From: Echinarachnius parma
Lineage: Eukaryota > Echinodermata > Echinoidea > Clypeasteroida > Echinarachniidae
Assembly: GCA_037951105.1 (NCBI GenBank)
Contig: JBAMJV010008838.1
Location: forward strand, 1 to 64,000
DNA: 64,000 bases
Direction: 5' to 3'
Part shown: piece by piece, positions 35,221 to 46,077 of the stretch
Position numbering within the stretch: the stretch's first letter is position 1
Layout of the letters: every line of letters begins with the position of its first letter
Position numbers and translations under genes: made by a program
The notes under the pieces: generated by a model
The model's database searches: none
Told to the model about the DNA's origin: nothing
What the model saw: only the letters and a program-made list of their open reading frames with translations

Positions 35221-36950
35221 GGATACCCCCTCCCAAACCCTCCCCCTCTGGCTCTGATCCAGCCCTCGGTCGCTTCGCTCCCTCGGGACTCATTTTTGGT
35301 TGTAAGCTATGTTGTTGGATCTTGTTTTTATGCACCAGATTGCACAATTTCAAGTCAAAACATGCAAAAGCTCCCTACCGTGGGAGGGGTGACTCAGTCA
35401 CTTCGCTCCCTCGGGCTTGGTCGCTTTATCCTCGCAATGTCTCACTCTCACCTATCGCTCAAAGTTGGCAACTCTGTGAGTGTGGTTGGGCATGAGCCCC
35501 TAAACACATAAATCGTGAGCCCCCTTAGGGTTTTGCCCCCCAATCCAAAACTGCTTCCGGCGCGCCTGTTGGCAGGAATGTTTCTAAAATGATTGGTTAA
35601 CGTCTCTGTCAAAAGTCACAAGAGTCAAAAAGTAAAAATTCTGCCTTTGATGTGTGGCCACTCATCCATGACTCGACGGACCAATTTCATTTTCACACAT
35701 AAGTTAGTCAATAAATGTAGGAACAATTCTGCCGAGTTATTTTGCTCAAAACCTTTTCCTTAAAAAGTTATGTTATTTGATAAGGGGGACTTATTTTTGT
35801 GTTGAGTTTAATTGATCAGTATTGTTGGAATAAACTCAACAAAAAAGTAAGTCTCCTCCTGATTAGAATAACATAACTTTTTAACAAAAATGTTTTGAGC
35901 AAAATAACTCGGCGGGATTGTTCCTACACTTATTGACTAACTTCTGTGTGAAAATGAAATTGGTCCATCGAGTCATGCATGAGTGAGCACACATCAAAGT
36001 AAAGATTGGCACTTTGTGTGCTCACTCATGCGTGACTCAATTGACCAACTTCATTTTCACTCAGTAGTTAGTCACAAAGTATAGGAACAATCCTGCCGAG
36101 TTATTTTGCTCAAAACATTTTTGTCAAAAAGTAACGCCATGTTGATTAATGGGACTTACTTTTGTTGTTGTTTGTATTACAAAAGCGTGCATGATTCATA
36201 AACACAACAAACAAAGTGAGTCCCCTAATCAAAATGGCGTCACTTTTTGACAAACTTGTTTTGAGCATAATAACTCGGCAGGATTGTTCCTATACTTTGT
36301 GACTAACTTCTGAGTGAAAATGAAGTTGGTCAATTGAGTCACGCATGAGTGAGCATACAAAGTGCCAATCTTTCATTTGATGTGTGCTCACTCATGCATG
36401 ACTCGATGGACCAATTTCATTTTCACACAGAAGTTAGTAAATAAGTGTAGGAACAGTCCTGCGGAGTTATTTTGCTCAAAATATTTTTGTTAAAAAGTTA
36501 TGTTATTCTAATCAGGAGGAGACTTACTTTTTGGTTGAGTTTATTCCAACAGTACTGATCAATTAAACTCAACACAAAAATAAGTCCCCCTTAATCAAAT
36601 AACATAACCTTTTAACGTAAAGGTTTTGAGCAAAATAACTCGGCAGGATTGTTCCTACATTTAGTGACTAACTTATGTGTGAAAATGAAATTGGTCCGTC
36701 GGGTCATGGATGAGTGACCACACATCAAAGGCAGAATTTTCACTTTTTACTCTTGTGACTTTTGAAAAGTGACATTTTTCCTTTAATGTGTGCTCACTCA
36801 TGCATGGCATGGCGGATCAAATACATTTTCACAGAGACGTTAGCCAATCATTTTAGAAACATTCCTGCCAAGGTATGTTGCTCAACCCCAATTTGTTAAA
36901 AAGTTACGTCATTTTGCTTAGGGGGGAGTTACTATTTTTTGTTGTGTTTA

Positions 36951-37785
36951 TTTAGCATGTGTTTAACTGATTTAGCATACTATTACAACAATTATTCTTG
37001 TAAATGTCTTGCGAAGCCGACATTTTTAAAGGTATGCCACGGAAAAGTTCTCGAAAAGAACGAACATACAATAACATGTCGTAAGTTTTAGCGAGTCTTA
37101 GTTATTTTGTTTAGTATTCGCTTACGCCGTTGTTCGATTACAATCTGTGCGCGGGTCACGTAGGGGTCACAAACAGCCCCGGAATGCGCCAGCTGCTATC
37201 GTGAGCGAAATTTTGCATGGGTGAATACTAAAAATGGAATAAAAAAACGACGCGCCGTCGGTTTTATTATGTTTAGGTCTATAACTCCTACTACTACTAC
37301 TAAGCGGACGCATCCGAGATTTAGTTCGCAATGCAACGCCATGAATCTTTATCCATCATCAATGTCTGCAAGTCCCCAGTTTCACACTGGATGTCTCTTG
37401 CAATGCAGTCCATATAGTTTGTAGGTCTGCTTCCTCTATTAGGACATGGGAATCTCATGCAGATCACATCCGAGATTACTTGGTCTTTGGCCCTAAAACA
37501 GTGACCAGCGAATTTCGTTCGGCGATGATCAACAGTGGTAACTCCACAAAAGGAGATTTCAAGCCCTAATTTGTTCAGGCAAGCTGTTAAATGACATTTT
37601 CATTCATATACGACCATAACCTTGCAACTTTTGAAATTTGGCTTGCAAAAGGCGGACAGTCCCTTTCAAGAATATGTTTGTTCTATTGTATGTAATCAAA
37701 TACACTAATTCATTACCTAATAACGATTTTCCTCTTTAATTATACTATACAATATTTAGTTACCATTCTCGTTGTCAATCTATTT
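36951..37785. other. intron segment, no recognised exon
   Basis: Nothing identifiable apart from intron sequence near 37680-37790 that resembles the array introns (caaatacactaattcatt, accattctcgttgtc). Confidence 0.4.
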
Positions 37786-37790
37786 CATAG

Positions 37791-37904
37791 ATTCGATCGA
37801 TAATTGCGAAGGAGACCCGTGTGAACACGGTTTGTGTGTGGATGGTGTTAGCAACCACACGTGCAACTGTGATGAGGGGTGGGGCGGCCCCAACTGCACT
37901 ATGG
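37791..37904 (+). CDS. Gene B: EGF array unit 15, donor site lost
   Basis: The frame is intact: [38 protein letters not shown]. The aromatic residue of the hydroxylation motif is His, but an N-x-T sequon (NHT) is kept. The sequence after ...ACTATGG is GGAATT, where every other unit has GTAATN, so the GT donor is now GG. Reading on gives Met-Gly-Asn-Ser-Leu then TAA (37917-37919). The exon is therefore either skipped, spliced at a cryptic site, or used as an alternative end of the protein; a sequencing error at one base is also possible. Confidence 0.75.
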
Positions 37905-38159
37905 GGAATTCGCTTTAATGCAATTTACATTTGTCAGCCAGCGGAGGCCAAATTTATATGTGTTACTTTTTATACAGCAAATACAATGTATATATCAATT
38001 TATTAATTTATGTAATATATCTATCAATGTTAGCAGAATATTTGATCATATTATACCTAAACTTTCACCTTTCATCTTTTTATAACTGGGTAATCAACAA
38101 CAAAAAAACTCGTTCATGAATTTTCGACAATTCATTCAAATCTGTGTTCGTTTCCATAA

Positions 38160-38274
38160 ATCTGATCGATGACCGTGACAGAGACCCGTGTGATCACGGT
38201 TCCTGAATGGATGTTGTCAGGAGCTACACGTGTAACTATGACGAGGGGTGGGCGGAAATACAACTGCAGTATGA
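38160..38274 (+). pseudogene. EGF pseudo-exon (unit 16)
   Basis: Recognisable as an array unit (gatcgatgaccgtgacaga...cacgtgtaactatgac), but the acceptor is AA instead of AG and the donor is GA instead of GT. The first Cys is Arg, the third Cys position is TGA, the fifth Cys is Tyr, and a net +1 indel lies after gaggggtgg. It is clearly dead. Confidence 0.9.
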
Positions 38275-38449
38275 GAAATCAAATTGTAGAATTTTGTAGA
38301 AAAATATGAGAATGACATTAATAAACAAAAGGAGATTCTTATTTTTTGCTCACTGTCTGTTATCAAATACACTAATTTTGTACGGTTTTCTTCATTAGTT
38401 CATTATAAATATGCAATATTTACCATATCGTTGTCTCTGTCTTGTATAG

Positions 38450-38563
38450 ATTTGATTGATGACTGCGAAGGAACCCCGTGTGAACACGGTTTGTGTGTCG
38501 ATGGTGTTAGGAACTACACGTGTAACTGCAAGGAGGGGTGGGGCGGACCCAACTGCACTATGG
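38450..38563 (+). CDS. Gene B: EGF array unit 17
   Basis: DLIDDCEGTPCEHGLC, VRNYT, CKEGWGG. Splice sites are intact (gtatag; atgg/gtaatt). With its pseudo-exon neighbour it forms a block duplicated at 40.1-40.7 kb. Confidence 0.9.
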
Positions 38564-38689
38564 GTAATTAGTTTAATGCAATTTACATTTGTCAGCCAGC
38601 AGAGGCCAAATTTATTTGTGCTACTTTTTTATACGGCAAATATACAATGTATATCAATCTATTTATCCATGTAATCTACAGTATACTAG

Positions 38690-38726
38690 CGGGACCCGCG
38701 GAAATCCGCGGGTTTTTTTGTTAGAA
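38690..38726. repeat. GC-rich hairpin followed by a T run
   Basis: cccgcggaaatccgcggg is a perfect 7-bp stem with a 4-nt loop, then seven T. It begins a 1.4-kb foreign stretch (to about 40130) between two copies of the pseudo-exon/exon block, so it may mark an element end (preceded by tactagcggga). It is not a bacterial terminator in this context. The rest of 38730-40130 shows no recognised feature. Confidence 0.5.
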
Positions 38727-40230
38727 AAAAGATTTTAAGACCACAACGACCTCTTAAAAAATGATTCCCTTTCCACATGGAAAGATGAAAGAGAATCAGA
38801 CGTTTTACCCCCCCCCCCCCCCTCCGCCACCCCTCTCTTTTGCACATGTCATTGCGATACAACCTTTTAGTGAAAATTATAAACCCGTCCCATCCCCTGT
38901 ACACTCTGTTTAAAAGTTTATAATAATACTAACGCAAGCATAATAAAATTGTATGCATGACAAACACGTGACGAAAAATAATACCAACACACTTGCGAAG
39001 TTAGTAAGTAAGGTGTTCACTTGTTTCCTCTATCTCCAAATCGGCGGGATTTTGTCCTATAAGTTTGATTTCCAAATTTAGTATTATAATACTAATATGG
39101 TATATGTTTATCCTTGTGAAGGGAATGATCATAGCTGTCTCTTCATGCATTTAATACAATTACACCCTTTAGTATATTGTATTATCAATCCTGAGCGGAT
39201 TGCGAGATGGTTAGGCTAAACCTTCTTTTCTTGTGCATCATGTTGTAGAAAGGCGGGTAAATAATTTACTCACAATCCAAAGGGTTTTCAATGAACATAA
39301 TTATAATTACTTTCCCCGGTATATGTACTCTGTTTAAATTGTTTACAATGATCATAATGCTTATGATGATATTGTATTCATTAAGACTGGACGACTGAAT
39401 ACATAAGTCGCGATTATAATTGACATTTGTGCAAAGTTTTCAGTAAGGAATGGGATGAAGATAATTATCATCACTTCCCCGGTATAAACACTCTGTTTAA
39501 ATTGTTAACAATAATTGTAATGCAAATATGATAAAATTGTATGCATGAAAAGACTATTGACGAAAGAATACATAATAAGTCGTGATTTTTTAATTTAAAC
39601 TTTTGCGAAGTTTTGAGTAAGGATTGGGACGATGATTGCATGCCTTAATTCTTACCCGTTCCCATACCCACATGATGTTAAAAAGGTTTAATTTTCAAAT
39701 TCAGTATATTACTTGCTATACGTTCAAACCCGGTGATATATTTCCTTGAAGGGAATGACCTTAGCTGTCTCTACATGCATGTAATAAATAGATAGAATAA
39801 ATGTAGAATATATATATACTGTACATAGTTTCCGCGCTCTATAAATGATTTATTATTATTATTATTATTATCAACTCCGTTTTATATTCATTAAACAAAG
39901 TCTTGGTGGTAAATCGTTAGTAGATGCTCGGCGCCTTAACTTTAGCAACCGCATTGCTGGCATAGAATACCTTATTGTCCTCCGCAAAACGTATATCCTT
40001 CGATCCCGACGGTCGGGGAGTCGCCGAATTCTCGGGGTGAGGATATCTCGAGTGGGAGACATTTGAGGGGTTGAAGCTTACCGTATTAATATAATAGATA
40101 TCAATGTAAACAGAAAATATGACCATATTAAAATCAAAACTTTTTTTTTTTTATAACTGGATTAATTGACTACAACAATCTCGGTCATGAATTTTCGACA
40201 ATTTATTGAAATCTGTGTTCGTTTCCATAA

Positions 40231-40345
40231 ATCTGATCGATGACCGTGACAGAGACCCGTGTGATCACGGTTCCTGAATGGATGTTGTCGGGAGCTACAC
40301 GTGTAACTATGACGAGGGGTGGGCGGAAATACAACTGCAGTATGG
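40231..40345 (+). pseudogene. EGF pseudo-exon (unit 18)
   Basis: Nearly identical to 38160-38274 and sharing all its lesions (AA acceptor, GA donor, Arg for Cys1, TGA, Tyr for Cys5, +1 indel). The pseudo-exon was therefore already dead when the block was duplicated. Confidence 0.9.
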
Positions 40346-40509
40346 GAAATCAAATTGTAGAATTTTGTAGAAAAATATGAGAATGACATTAATATACAAA
40401 AGGAGATTCTTATTTTTTGTTCACTGTCTGTTATCAAATTATTTCTTATTTCATTATTTCATTATAAATATGCAATATTTACCATAATCGTTGTCTCTGT
40501 CTTTTATAG

Positions 40510-40623
40510 ATTTGGTTGATGACTGCGAAGGAGAGCCATGTGAACACGGTTCGTGTGTCGATGGTGTTAGGAACTACACGTGTAACTGCGAAGAGGGGTG
40601 GGGCGGACCCAACTGCACTATGG
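40510..40623 (+). CDS. Gene B: EGF array unit 19
   Basis: [28 protein letters not shown]. Sites intact. Its 3' intron is almost identical to that of unit 17 (gtttaatgcaatttacatttgtcagccagc). Confidence 0.91.
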
Positions 40624-40874
40624 GTAATTAGTTTAATGCAATTTACATTTGTCAGCCAGCGGAGGCCACATTTATATGTGCTACTTTTTTATACGGCAAA
40701 TATACAATGTATATATCAATCTATTTATCCTTGTAATCTATCTATCAATGTAAACAGAAAATATGAGCATATTATACCAAAACTTTCTTCTTTTTCATAA
40801 CTGGGTTAATTGACTACAATAATCTTGTTCATGAATTTTCGACAATTTATTCAAATGTGTCTTCGTTTCCATAT

Positions 40875-40915
40875 ATCTGATCGATGACTGTGACAGAACC
40901 TCGTGTGAATAGGTT
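40875..40915 (+). pseudogene. truncated EGF pseudo-exon (unit 20)
   Basis: atctgatcgatgactgtgac, then an acctcgtgtgaatagg block, starts like units 16 and 18 and then breaks off into unrelated sequence. Acceptor lost (atata). It is the start of a third copy of the duplicated block. Confidence 0.8.
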
Positions 40916-41420
40916 TGCAACGAATGGTCACGTATCACGTATCACGTTTACGTTTTGCGCCCCTTCGTGAAACAGGTCACCCAAGTCTACAAGGTGTTGG
41001 GTTACGTGACCCAACAGTTTGTTGATTTACTATATGCAATCCTCGAAAGCTCACGTATTTTGGCGCTTGCGTTAAAACAAATAATGTAAATTGTCGTTGA
41101 GAAGAGACTAATTCTCGGTTTAAATTCAACCGAGAACCAGTCCCATACCTATACCAACTACAAGTAGCTAGTTTGGATGTCACATGATTTCATTGATTGA
41201 TTGATTGATGATTTATTAATTGATTGATTATTAGATTGTATGATTGATTGATAGATTGACTCGATTCAATCACCATAATATCATTGTTTTATTAACTCTT
41301 ATGACTTATTCTGCAAAACCTTGTATATTATTTATTATTAATTTGTATCTATATTTTGTTCTTGTTTTGTATGTTTCCCTTTTTTGGAATGTTAAAGTTA
41401 TGATAAATTTGTATATGCAA

Positions 41421-41482
41421 AGGCGTACCCAGGGGGGGGGGGGGGGGGCTGCGGGGTTCAACCCCCCCCCCCCCCCCCCCAC
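41421..41482. repeat. poly-G / poly-C hairpin repeat
   Basis: A run of about 18 G, then ctgcggggttcaa, then about 18 C. Same layout as at 290-385 and 1031-1075. Reading frames across it give only poly-Gly or poly-Pro. Confidence 0.7.
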
Positions 41483-41760
41483 CCCTTTGTCAACAAAATG
41501 ACCGTTTACAATTTGTAGCTGGTATCGAGTCCACATTTTAGCGGTCGCGACCAACATTACCGATGGTCTCGGCCTCGAAAATTGCGAAGAATTTTCGCTC
41601 TCGGCTGCGAAATTTTCAACGGACAGAAAAACGGATAGAAAAGAAGATGTTTTTGTTCACTGTCTGTAATCATATACACTCATTTATTCTGTTTGTTTTC
41701 CTATTGAATTATCATTATGCAATAAGTATTTACCATTCTCGTTGTCTCTATCTTTCATAG

Positions 41761-41874
41761 ATTTGATTGATGACTGCAAAGAAGAGCCATGTGAACACGG
41801 TCCGTGTGTGGATGGTGTCAACAACTACACGTGTAACTGTGACGAGGGATGGGGCGGACCCAACTGCACTATGG
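41761..41874 (+). CDS. Gene B: EGF array unit 21, last of the array
   Basis: [33 protein letters not shown]. Acceptor ctttcatag, donor atgg/gtaatc, both intact. The next recognised exon is 6.7 kb downstream. Confidence 0.93.
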
Positions 41875-41949
41875 GTAATCGATTTTATCACAAATACTTC
41901 CTTTAATGTCACATTTGATGCATTTGATCAGTTGCATGTTCTGTTAATT

Positions 41950-42400
41950 GCTGGTCTGCTTCCATTTTTGTCGAGCCCACCGAGTTCTGGCGTGTTCGCC
42001 GAGTTATGGCGAGTTTATCCGAGCTGCCCGAGTTATCCCGAGTCATGTTGCGAGTTCTGCGCAAATGATCGCGACTAATGGCGAGTGTTATTTTTTGCCT
42101 AACATTTTGCACTCGCCGTAACTCGCCCCAACTCGCCAAAGTGTGAGAGCTGCTTAAATGACACTCTCAAACTTAGGCGAGTTGAAACGACGAGTTATGG
42201 CGTGTTGGGGAAGGCGACAATAGCGATATTCACATGTGGATGAATATTCGGTTGAATGTATCTGAAAAATATAACTTGCGATAACTCGTGCAGAACTCGA
42301 AATAAGACTCGCGACAATTCCGGACAGGTCGGGCCAACTCGGCATAACTCGACAAATTCTGCAGAACTCGGCGTTAACTCGGGAAGTGGTCCGAAAATGT
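41950..42400. repeat. element dense in CGAGTT / AACTCG motifs
   Basis: The left part carries cgagtt or gcgagt about every 10-12 bases on the plus strand, and the right part carries the complement (aactcg, actcgg). The whole can therefore fold back with many short stems. A tandem block (gtgaaagtt...ctaaccctgcatctgtttgtaaccaaac) follows at about 42405-42485 and 42567-42650 and again at 48275-48305. Short open frames here are by-products. Confidence 0.6.
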
Positions 42401-42690
42401 TCAAATGTGAAAGTTGTGGGGTATTAGAATCTATTAGAATGGGTAATGTTCTAACCCTGCATCTGTTTGTAACCAAACTTGATTGCTAGATGCCCTATAT
42501 TGGCCACCATGATATTAAGGGGTTAAACGTTACGTGAGTAGGTCACTGGTCAAATAAGGTCAAGTGTGAAAGTTTGGAGGTAAGAGTCTATTACTATTAG
42601 GGTTAATATCTTTCCAACCCTGCATCTGTGTGTAACCAAACTGTCACATGAGGTCAAATGTGAAAGTTTACATGCACGATCATATAGTAA

Positions 42691-42855
42691 GCAAATAATT
42701 ACCGTTGGTAAAGGCGATGGCACAATCTATCACTTCCGAGGCAATCTCGATGCAGCTATCTTTCCGAAGCGAAGCTGATGAAAGATAGCGTATACATTCA
42801 GATCGCCGAGGAAGTGATAGTTTGCCATCGCCTGAAACCAAAGGTGATAATTTGC
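42691..42855. mobile_element. small inverted-repeat element
   Basis: gcaaataattaccgttggta...ggcgatgg, then atctatcacttcc, is mirrored by ggaagtgatag...ccatcgcc and ccaaaggtgataatttgc. 165 bp with arms of about 50 bp. Confidence 0.75.
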
Positions 42856-43079
42856 TTTATATTCCTCATCTTCTAGATCTTCTAGATCTAGTACTAGTCT
42901 ACTGTTACTGTATTACTAGGTTTGATCTACTTACCAATATGTTATTCCATGACAATTCCATAACAGTTCAACATGCAAATTCTTTTCACCCCTGTTCGCA
43001 CAATTGGTCATAATGTCGATGCAATTGAAAACTTTACGTTGTAGTCCACAAGGAGAGTCCTGGACCTGGTCTAGACTAG

Positions 43080-43395
43080 ACTGTCTTGAATCGTGTTCAT
43101 GCCGGTTTCACTGGCAGGTATATGATGTTTTACATTGGCTTTCCCCTCTTCCTTGAGTTTCCGAAGAACAGTTTTGAACACTCGACCAGGTTTCGCAAAG
43201 TTGGTATCCTTGATAATGTCTATGTCTCGCAAATTCAAAAAATGTCTCTGCAGACCACATACCTCAAAGCTTGTAGAGATGTATTACTGTATGACTCACC
43301 ATTTCGCGATTTCACACCAGCATACAATCTCCCCAACACTTGGTCTAGCGATTTCAAGTCCATGTCAGACAGTTTGTCAAAATACCTAGGGAGCA
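43080..43395 (-). pseudogene. Crypton-like (KIAA1958/DUF3504-type) protein, distal fragment
   Basis: The minus strand encodes YFDKLSDMDLKSLDQVLGRL, then YAGVKSRNGESYSNTSLQAL and RYVVCRDI. After a frameshift it continues DIIKDTNFAKPGRVFKTVLR and KLKEEGKANVKHHIP. The pattern (L..FY..VR...G..Y...SL..LR, then I..D..F......F...LK.LK..GK) is that of the N-terminal region shared by Crypton-derived tyrosine-recombinase proteins such as KIAA1958/ZMYM relatives. It continues the fragment at 46683-46943. One frameshift and the loss of everything downstream make it a pseudogene. Confidence 0.6.
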
Positions 43396-44105
43396 AACAC
43401 CACCTTTTTTAGCATTATCAAACATGGAATGTTATAAAAGGTTGTACACTAGAAATGTCTTCTAGGACCTTCTAGGATCACAACCTAGGTGGACAACCTC
43501 GCGATCTAGCTACTGGAAGTCCTCAAAACGCGTACAAACGATTTTACCCATAATGTACGTTAATAGCGCTTTAAATCCTTAGGGTTCATGAAGGTTTGCC
43601 TCAGCTATTTTCACAATTACACTAACAAGCATTATGATATCATCGAATTCCGTGTTTTGTAGAGTCGTGTGCATCTTTTGATACCAGATTTGACTGCATA
43701 ATATCTTCGGATAATGTATCACGTCTTATTTTAAGTTACAACAAGTTGTACGTTCATTTATGTACAAAACACATTGAAATGTTTAGACTTTTTCAAACGT
43801 TACACAATTTGTATTTGAAATTCTTCAAATGGCATTCAATGTTATTTTTGAAAGTTTTTGAAATACACTAAATAATTATAAAACAATAAAACATATAACA
43901 AATTAAAAACAATAACATACATAAGAATATTAGTTCTCAATAGTGTATTGGGGGTTGGTATCTGATTTTAATAAATCATTATAGAGGTAAAACATGTTTA
44001 ATTTCATATCTTGATAATGAAATGTATAAAATGTAGAATAGGGAAAATAGATATAGATTATGGAGTACAAATATAAATAAAATACAAATATAATGTAAAT
44101 AGGCC

Positions 44106-44475
44106 ATAAGGGACTTAGTAACAATTGTCCAAATCCTCAAAACTTACTTGGAACTCTAGTGGTTATCTCATACCTTATCATATTCATTTAACAATACAAC
44201 CGGACGGTTTTTCAAATTTCCATTTCGTTCAAAAGATACGATTGAAGTGTGTCTGTGTGAAATTGTATACGGGATAATTTATGCCGTGTACACAGTAAGT
44301 GCAAAATGAGTTAGTGAATATCTCTTTGCTTTTGTGTTCATATCTCAGCCAAAAAACATCCAATTAACATGACATTATTACACATCACTTTGTGGACATA
44401 TTATATCACACTAATACACATTTGTATTAATCACTTATCAATTTGTGCACATGTCAACAAAGTTACTCGATCCCT
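44106..44475. mobile_element. AAAGGGACT-family MITE, nested
   Basis: aagggacttagtaacaattgtccaaatcctc at the left and gtcaacaaagttactcgatccct at the right match the copy at 16468-16850. Inserted inside the larger TIR element. Confidence 0.7.
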
Positions 44476-45296
44476 AGATTATATTACAATATAAACAGTT
44501 GAATGAATAAAGTGATTTTCTTACTCATAAAAATGTAATGATACTACTGACAATAATGCACTAATACCTTTTGTATGTGTGTTATGTATTTTGCCAATAT
44601 TAATACTGAATTGATACAGAAGCCAGCATGGAGTGCAAATTGATTATCTTATTATGTGTAGATACGGGGAAATAAATGAAGCGGCAAAGGCAGTAGCGCT
44701 ACCTCAACTCTCAGTCGAATTATTCTTAATTTGTTTAGTAGGAAGATTATTTTTATTCATGTACACGATAATACAATCGAACAAAGTAATGGGCATGGAA
44801 ATATAATCATGATAACAAAATGATAATCCTACCAAAGACAAATATAGTGACCTACTCTACATCTTTATACATTAAGCTTTGTTTAAACAATGTTACGATA
44901 TTTGTTAGTGTTGTAGGCCATTTTCTGAGCCATCGTACCCTTTTATATAGGTTGTATTGGTGCATCATTGTTTTAACAAGTCCACACAATAATAATTTGT
45001 ATTTGACTCATATAAATGTTGTGTTCATTTGACTAGAAGTACACACATGTTTATCATGAATGAGCACTTTATATTAAGAACAACATATACTGTTTGAATC
45101 CATGACATTGCATTCCTGTCATTGATGGTGACGTAAAATCCTATGGAGAAGCATGTTCTTTATTGGGATAAGATCTTCAAGAGGGATCACTATCAAACAG
45201 CTTGTATATGGCAGCTTTTCAGAGATGTTAATCTTCGAACTGGTCAGGTTGATGGTTTAAACAGCTATGGTTATATCAGGTGACTGCACATGTCTC

Positions 45297-45467
45297 CAGG
45301 GTCCCGTTGCAGAAAGAGATACAATCAATTGTAAGTTGCGATTAAGCGTAAGTCAAATCACGTGTTCTAGATGCGCAAATCTGATTGGTTGAAACGCGTA
45401 AATTTTCTGACTTGCGATCAATCGTAAATTACAATCGATTGTATCTCTTTCTGCAACGGGGCCCAGG
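45297..45467. mobile_element. MITE with about 60-bp TIRs
   Basis: ccagggtcccgttgcagaaa, gagatacaatcaattgtaa and cgattaagcgtaagtca face tgacttgcgatcaatcg, ttacaatcgattgtatctc and tttctgcaacggggcccagg. 171 bp, no coding capacity. Confidence 0.85.
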
Positions 45468-45976
45468 ACTCATTAACCATTACATTGTTCACTCAAATAC
45501 TGTTCTCACTGAGAAAGCTCAGGGCAGTTCCTGTGTTAGCTGTCAACTGCACAACATATATGGTTCAAGAACTACATGACTGTATTTAATGCCATTTGAC
45601 ATCTTAGACTTGGACCATTTTATCGAGCACATCATTGTTACTTCTTAGCGGATGATGTACTTTACATAAATGTATATGATCGTAAATTACGTTTAGTTTT
45701 AGAGGGATATCATTCATACAAATGCTTAAGTTTACATCAGCATATCCACACTTATGATATAGGGTATTTCACATCAATTTAATTATAATATGTTATATTG
45801 GCATCTGACGATAACTGGTTTCTTTACGTGATAATGTAGCCTGATGATTGAGGTTTGATTGATCACTTTGTAGTTTTGTCCCTCTTCACATTTTATCTCT
45901 TTTTTATCTTCATCAGGCTAGCCTTTATAACTCCCTTGCACTCCCATGTGAGTGTAAATGTTCACTCTGTGTGCTG

Positions 45977-46077
45977 CATGGGCGTTGATACTTACGTAAT
46001 ACCTATTCATCAGGGGGGATGCATTAATAGATCATCCCCCCTGATGAATAGGTATCAATGACAGATCTACGCCCATG
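45977..46077. repeat. hairpin, 20-bp perfect core stem
   Basis: cctattcatcaggggggatg and catcccccctgatgaatagg flank a short loop (cattaatagat); outer blocks catgggcgt-tgatac and gtatca...acgcccatg extend the pairing. A possible footprint of a small inverted-repeat element. Confidence 0.8.

Larger units (their letters stand above)
33762..35568. mobile_element. hAT-like non-autonomous element, copy 2
   Basis: CATAGGCGCCGGAAG... to ...CTTCCGGCGCGCCTG, flanked by the perfect 8-bp duplication TTGGCAGG (33754-33761 and 35569-35576). Its right end (35470-35568) reads, in reverse, like the left end of copy 1: gcaaaaccctaagggggct and catgcccaaccacactca. G/C and A tracts at 33780-33900 and a 187-bp tandem repeat fill the interior. 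No transposase. Confidence 0.87.
33642..36950. mobile_element. multi-tier fold-back element
   Basis: Outer ends taaacacaac...gtaactccc and gggagttact...gttgtgttta are complementary. The body (35577-36900) is a chain of alternating inverted subunits. Blocks such as gctcaaaacatttttgtt, aataactcggc, ggattgttcc, cttctgtgtgaaaatgaa and gtgagcacacatcaaa recur in both orientations around a centre near 36190. Such multi-subunit inverted repeats are known from fold-back elements (FB of Drosophila, TU of sea urchins); membership here is inference. A 1.8-kb hAT-like element is inserted in the left arm. Removing it leaves about 1.5 kb. No coding frame is seen. Confidence 0.85.
29908..41874 (+). repeat. 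Gene B: tandem array of EGF-like exons
   Basis: Twenty-one copies of one 114-bp exon: 18 with intact six-Cys frames, two full-length pseudo-exons and one truncated. Thirteen lie between 29908 and 32883 at a 234-235-bp period (270 and 248 where T tracts have expanded). There the 120-bp introns are also nearly identical, so the duplicated unit is exon plus intron and the block has been homogenised or expanded recently. The eight outer copies (33300-41874) are more diverged and separated by transposon insertions. All intact copies are phase 1-1. Confidence 0.93.

Noticed and set aside
38696-38726. GC hairpin plus T run resembling a rho-independent terminator.
   Set aside because: The context is an animal intron; more likely an element end or chance.
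39871-40126. Minus-strand Arg-rich frame near RDILTPRIRRLPDRRDRR.
   Set aside because: Overlapping frames are equally open, there is no recognisable domain and no splice context; possibly a transposon fragment but not supportable.
43086-43412. A plus-strand frame of 108 codons.
   Set aside because: The minus strand of the same segment carries the Crypton-like pattern; the plus frame is its shadow.
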